From Aureimonas sp. Leaf427 (GTDB lineage: Bacteria; Pseudomonadota; Alphaproteobacteria; Rhizobiales; Rhizobiaceae), in NCBI RefSeq assembly GCF_001425485.1, contig NZ_LMQW01000023.1, forward strand, positions 62,457 to 126,456: a stretch of DNA of 64,000 nucleotides. Direction: 5' to 3'. The stretch's first letter is position 1; each line of letters begins with the position of its first letter. The notes beneath the pieces were generated by a model. It searched no databases. It was not told the origin of the DNA and saw only the letters and a list, made by a program, of their open reading frames with translations. The position numbers were made by a program, and so were the translations under genes. Shown here piece after piece: positions 61,578 through 64,000 of this stretch.

Positions 61578-61592
61578 TTAACCGGCCTTTAA
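61578..61592 (+). promoter_or_regulatory. CtrA-binding box upstream of the ftsB-like gene
   Basis: TTAACCGGCCTTTAA is an exact match to the CtrA consensus TTAA-N7-TTAA. It lies 23 bp before the start of the septum-formation gene and after the eno terminator. This suggests cell-cycle control by the response regulator CtrA. Confidence 0.6.
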
Positions 61593-61615
61593 AGCCGATC
61601 GGGCAGGATGATCGC

Positions 61616-61936
61616 ATGGAGACGACGATGCGCACCAAACAACACCGCAAATCGCGAATGGGACGGCTGATCGTGCCGGCCATCACCGGCAGCTTCCTCG
61701 CCTACTTCGCCTTCCACGCGCAGAGCGGCCGCTTCGGGCTGGAGGCGAAGAGCGTGCTGGCGACCGAGCTCGTCCAGAGCGAGGCGCGTTACGCCAAGCT
61801 TCTGCAGGAGCGCCAGTCCCTGGAGCGCCGGGTGCAGCTTCTCCACGACGGGACGCTCGAACGCGACATGATCGACGAGCGGGCGCGAGAGTCGCTCGGA
61901 TATGTCGCCCCGGACGAGATCGCCATCCTGCGCTGA
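61616..61936 (+). CDS. Septum formation initiator, FtsB/DivIC family
   Basis: This 106-residue bitopic division protein has a basic cytoplasmic N-terminus (TKQHRKSRMGR), one membrane helix (LIVPAITGSFLAYFAFHA) and a periplasmic coiled coil (TELVQSEARYAKLLQERQSLERRVQLL), with the DMIDERARESLGYVAPDEIAIL end typical of FtsB/DivIC. In E. coli FtsB works with FtsL and FtsQ. The start is ATG 61616 or, equally possible, ATG 61628. It sits between eno and pdhA, the standard alphaproteobacterial position, and follows a CtrA box. Confidence 0.93.
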   Translation: METTMRTKQHRKSRMGRLIVPAITGSFLAYFAFHAQSGRFGLEAKSVLATELVQSEARYAKLLQERQSLERRVQLLHDGTLERDMIDERARESLGYVAPDEIAILR

Positions 61937-61953
61937 ATCCTTCATCAGACAAT

Positions 61954-62007
61954 AACCAGATTTCGGTTTAGAATGCTGCCGTGCAGCAATATAACCGAAA
62001 TCCGGTT
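61954..62007. promoter_or_regulatory. Paired palindromes upstream of pdhA
   Basis: AACCAGATTTCGGTT (61954-61968) and AACCGAAATCCGGTT (61993-62007) are inverted copies of one 15-bp sequence, 14 of 15 identical. Each is itself a palindrome of the form AACCG-N5-CGGTT. Between them is GCTGC-CGT-GCAGC (61975-61987). The pair lies 17 bp upstream of the pdhA promoter. It is a good candidate for a two-site operator. Confidence 0.65.
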
Positions 62008-62023
62008 CATACCGATGTGTCGC

Positions 62024-62051
62024 TTGCGTGGCTCGTTTCTGACCGTATAGT
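62024..62051 (+). promoter_or_regulatory. pdhA promoter
   Basis: CTTGCGT with hexamer TTGCGT (62024-62029), 16 bp, TATAGT (62046-62051), about 48 bp before the pdhA start. It fits the alphaproteobacterial housekeeping promoter. Confidence 0.6.
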
Positions 62052-62098
62052 CCGCCCCAACGCATCCTATGGATGCTGGCGGCGCGGGAGTTACGGAT

Positions 62099-63196
62099 AT
62101 GGCGGGCAACAAGCCGAAGAAGCTTTCGGTCGATGGAACGGACGAGCAGCCGCAGGATGGCGCCGCCGAGATCGTCCGGACGCTTCAGACCTTCGAGGCT
62201 CCGGCCCCGGTCGAGTTCACCAAGGAACAGGAGCTGCGTGCCTATGGCGACATGCTCCTCATTCGCCGCTTCGAGGAAAAGGCCGGCCAGCTCTATGGCA
62301 TGGGCTTCATCGGCGGCTTCTGCCACCTCTATATCGGCCAGGAAGCGGTCGTCGTGGGCATGCAGCTCGCGATGAAGGAGGGCGACCAGGTCGTCACCGG
62401 CTATCGCGACCACGGGCACATGCTCGCCACCGGCATGGAGCCGCGCGGCGTGATGGCGGAGCTGACCGGACGCCGTGGAGGCTACTCCAAGGGCAAGGGC
62501 GGCTCGATGCACATGTTCTCGAAGGAGAAGAAGTTCTTCGGCGGGCACGGCATCGTCGGCGCGCAGGTCTCGATCGGCACGGGCCTCGGCTTCTCCAACG
62601 TCTACAATGGCACGGACTCGATCGCGCTGACCTATTTCGGCGACGGCGCCTCCAACCAGGGGCAGGTCTACGAGAGCTTCAACATGGCGTCGCTGTGGAA
62701 GCTGCCGGTGGTCTACATCATCGAGAACAACCGCTACGCCATGGGCACGTCGGTCAGCCGCGCCAGCGCGGAGACGAACTTCGCCCATCGCGGCATCTCC
62801 TTCAAGATCCCGGGCATCCAGGTCGACGGCATGGACGTGCGCGCCGTGAAGGCCGCCGGCGATCTGGCGGCCGCACACTGCCGCTCGGGCGCCGGACCGA
62901 TCATCCTCGAAATGATGACCTATCGCTATCGCGGCCACTCCATGTCGGACCCGGCCAAGTACCGGTCGCGCGACGAGGTGCAGAAGATGCGGTCGGATCA
63001 CGATCCGATCGAGCAGGTGAAGCAGCGGCTGATCGAGGCGCACGGCGTCTCGGAAGACGAGCTGAAGGACATCGACAAGAAGGTGCGCGACACGGTCGCC
63101 GACTCGGCCGATTTTGCGCAGAACGACCGCGAGCCCGACGTCTCGGAACTGTGGACCGACATCTATGCGGACGAAGTTCCGCAGGCGGCCGAGTAA
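62099..63196 (+). CDS. pdhA: Pyruvate dehydrogenase E1 component, alpha subunit
   Basis: This is the thiamine-diphosphate-dependent decarboxylase subunit that feeds pyruvate carbon to acetyl-CoA. The 365-residue protein has LLIRRFEEKAGQLYGMGFIGGFCHLYIGQEAVVVG, YRDHGHMLATGM and the ThDP/Mg motif GDG-x-N: YFGDGASNQGQVYESFNMASLWKLPVVYIIENNRYAMGTS. YRYRGHSMSDPAKYR is the phosphorylation-loop equivalent. ATG 62099 is chosen because GGGAG lies 8 nt upstream; ATG 62069 is in frame without a site. pdhB follows after 15 bp. Confidence 0.96.
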   Translation: MAGNKPKKLSVDGTDEQPQDGAAEIVRTLQTFEAPAPVEFTKEQELRAYGDMLLIRRFEEKAGQLYGMGFIGGFCHLYIGQEAVVVGMQLAMKEGDQVVTGYRDHGHMLATGMEPRGVMAELTGRRGGYSKGKGGSMHMFSKEKKFFGGHGIVGAQVSIGTGLGFSNVYNGTDSIALTYFGDGASNQGQVYESFNMASLWKLPVVYIIENNRYAMGTSVSRASAETNFAHRGISFKIPGIQVDGMDVRAVKAAGDLAAAHCRSGAGPIILEMMTYRYRGHSMSDPAKYRSRDEVQKMRSDHDPIEQVKQRLIEAHGVSEDELKDIDKKVRDTVADSADFAQNDREPDVSELWTDIYADEVPQAAE

Positions 63197-63211
63197 GGGG
63201 GAGCGACAGAC

Positions 63212-64000
63212 ATGCCCATCAATATCCTGATGCCCGCCCTCTCTCCGACCATGGAGGAGGGCACGCTCTCCAAGTGGATCAAGAACGAAGGCGACAAGGT
63301 CTCCTCGGGCGACGTGATCGCCGAGATCGAGACCGACAAGGCCACGATGGAAGTCGAGGCCGTCGATGAAGGCACGCTCGGCAAGATCCTCGTCGCCGCC
63401 GGCACCGAAGGCGTGAAGGTCAATGCGGCCATCGCGATCCTTCTCTCCGAGGGCGAGGACGCTTCCGCCCTGGAAGGCGGCGCCAAGGCCGAGGCTCCGG
63501 CCGCTCCCAAGCCCGCCGACGACGCCGGCGAGAAGGCGACCTCCGAGACGGTCGCCGGATCGAAGAGCGTTCCGGCCGAGGGCATGAAGCATCCCGAGCC
63601 CGACGACAAGGAAGGGGATGTCGAGCAGTTCCCCGCCGGCGTCGAGCTGGTACCGACCACGGTGCGCGAGGCGCTTCGCGACGCGATGGCCGAAGAGATG
63701 CGCCGCGACGGTTCGGTCTTCCTGATGGGCGAAGAGGTCGCCGAGTATCAGGGCGCCTACAAGATCAGCCAGGGCCTCCTCGAAGAGTTCGGCGCGCGCC
63801 GCGTCGTGGACACGCCGATCACGGAGCACGGCTTTGCCGGTCTCGGCGTCGGCGCGGCCTTCGGCGGCCTGAAGCCGATCATCGAGTTCATGACGTTCAA
63901 CTTCGCCATGCAGGCGATCGACCACATCATCAACTCGGCGGCGAAGACGCTCTACATGGCCGGCGGCCAGATGGGCTGCCCGATCGTCTTCCGCGGCCCG
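63212..64000 (+). CDS. pdhB: Pyruvate dehydrogenase E1 component, beta subunit with N-terminal lipoyl domain (3' end outside window)
   Basis: This is the second E1 subunit. The visible 263 residues begin with a complete lipoyl domain ([57 protein letters not shown]; lipoylated Lys in ETDKATMEV). A Pro/Ala/Glu linker (about 80-145) follows, then the E1-beta fold ([91 protein letters not shown]). A lipoyl domain on E1-beta is characteristic of alphaproteobacteria. The reading frame is open at the window edge, so the protein continues. GGGGGAGCG lies 7 nt before the ATG. Confidence 0.96.
   Translation, partial: MPINILMPALSPTMEEGTLSKWIKNEGDKVSSGDVIAEIETDKATMEVEAVDEGTLGKILVAAGTEGVKVNAAIAILLSEGEDASALEGGAKAEAPAAPKPADDAGEKATSETVAGSKSVPAEGMKHPEPDDKEGDVEQFPAGVELVPTTVREALRDAMAEEMRRDGSVFLMGEEVAEYQGAYKISQGLLEEFGARRVVDTPITEHGFAGLGVGAAFGGLKPIIEFMTFNFAMQAIDHIINSAAKTLYMAGGQMGCPIVFRGP

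Noticed and set aside
61589-63925. A 778-codon open frame antisense to ftsB, pdhA and pdhB
   Set aside because: It is the complement of clear, conserved genes; its product is Asp/His/Arg/Leu-rich with no motif. It arises from the GC-rich codon pattern.

Overview
The window is a stretch of high-GC alphaproteobacterial chromosome, most likely from a member of the Hyphomicrobiales (Rhizobiales). The order rpsB-tsf-pyrH-frr-uppS-cdsA-rseP-bamA-lpxD-fabZ-lpxA-lpxI-lpxB-gltA is typical of that group. So are a phosphatidylcholine synthase, an IalB protein, an EipB (DUF1849) protein, an E1-beta subunit with an N-terminal lipoyl domain, and LexA with a GTTC-N7-GTTC box. An Aurantimonadaceae-like lineage is possible, but I cannot prove it from sequence reading alone. 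Nearly everything is core genome. I see no rRNA, tRNA, CRISPR array, prophage or insertion sequence.

Layout. 1-8.0 kb: the 3' end of mfd, a three-gene minus-strand group (oligopeptide-type binding protein plus two very small membrane proteins), an IalB protein, hspQ, a UbiH-like flavin monooxygenase, phosphatidylcholine synthase and a quinone oxidoreductase. 8.2-11.7 kb: a TRAP transporter split into a plus-strand binding protein and convergent minus-strand permease genes. 12.1-19.0 kb: mgtE, a MerR regulator and assorted accessory enzymes and membrane proteins of unknown function. 19.1-25.6 kb: a D,D-carboxypeptidase with a SPOR domain, a phasin, clpS-clpA and azlC-azlD. 25.6-29.5 kb: a minus-strand group (HIT, FemAB-like, GDPD, RidA) and a divergent eipB.

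29.7-43.2 kb is a long plus-strand run that joins translation (rpsB, tsf, frr), nucleotide supply (pyrH), undecaprenyl-PP and CDP-DAG synthesis (uppS, cdsA), envelope proteolysis (rseP), outer-membrane assembly (bamA) and lipid A synthesis (lpxD-fabZ-lpxA-lpxI-lpxB). The last genes are coupled by 4-nt start/stop overlaps. 43.3-46.2 kb: gltA and gltX on the minus strand. 46.3-49.2 kb: comEC with an unusual internal insertion. 49.5-55.8 kb: a minus-strand chain ppiD-trpD-trpC-moaC-moeA in which every junction is a 4-nt overlap, followed by lexA with its own SOS box. 56-64 kb: tpiA, secG, pyrG, a VOC protein, eno, a FtsB/DivIC protein behind a perfect CtrA box, and pdhA-pdhB. The last gene is cut by the window edge.

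I did not find a convincing undescribed system. The most interesting items are local: paired palindromes upstream of pdhA, a CtrA box at the ftsB-like gene, a repeat tail on the TRAP permease, a disordered insertion in ComEC, paired palindromes over the phasin promoter, small-protein partners of a binding protein, and several RNA hairpins placed at translation starts.
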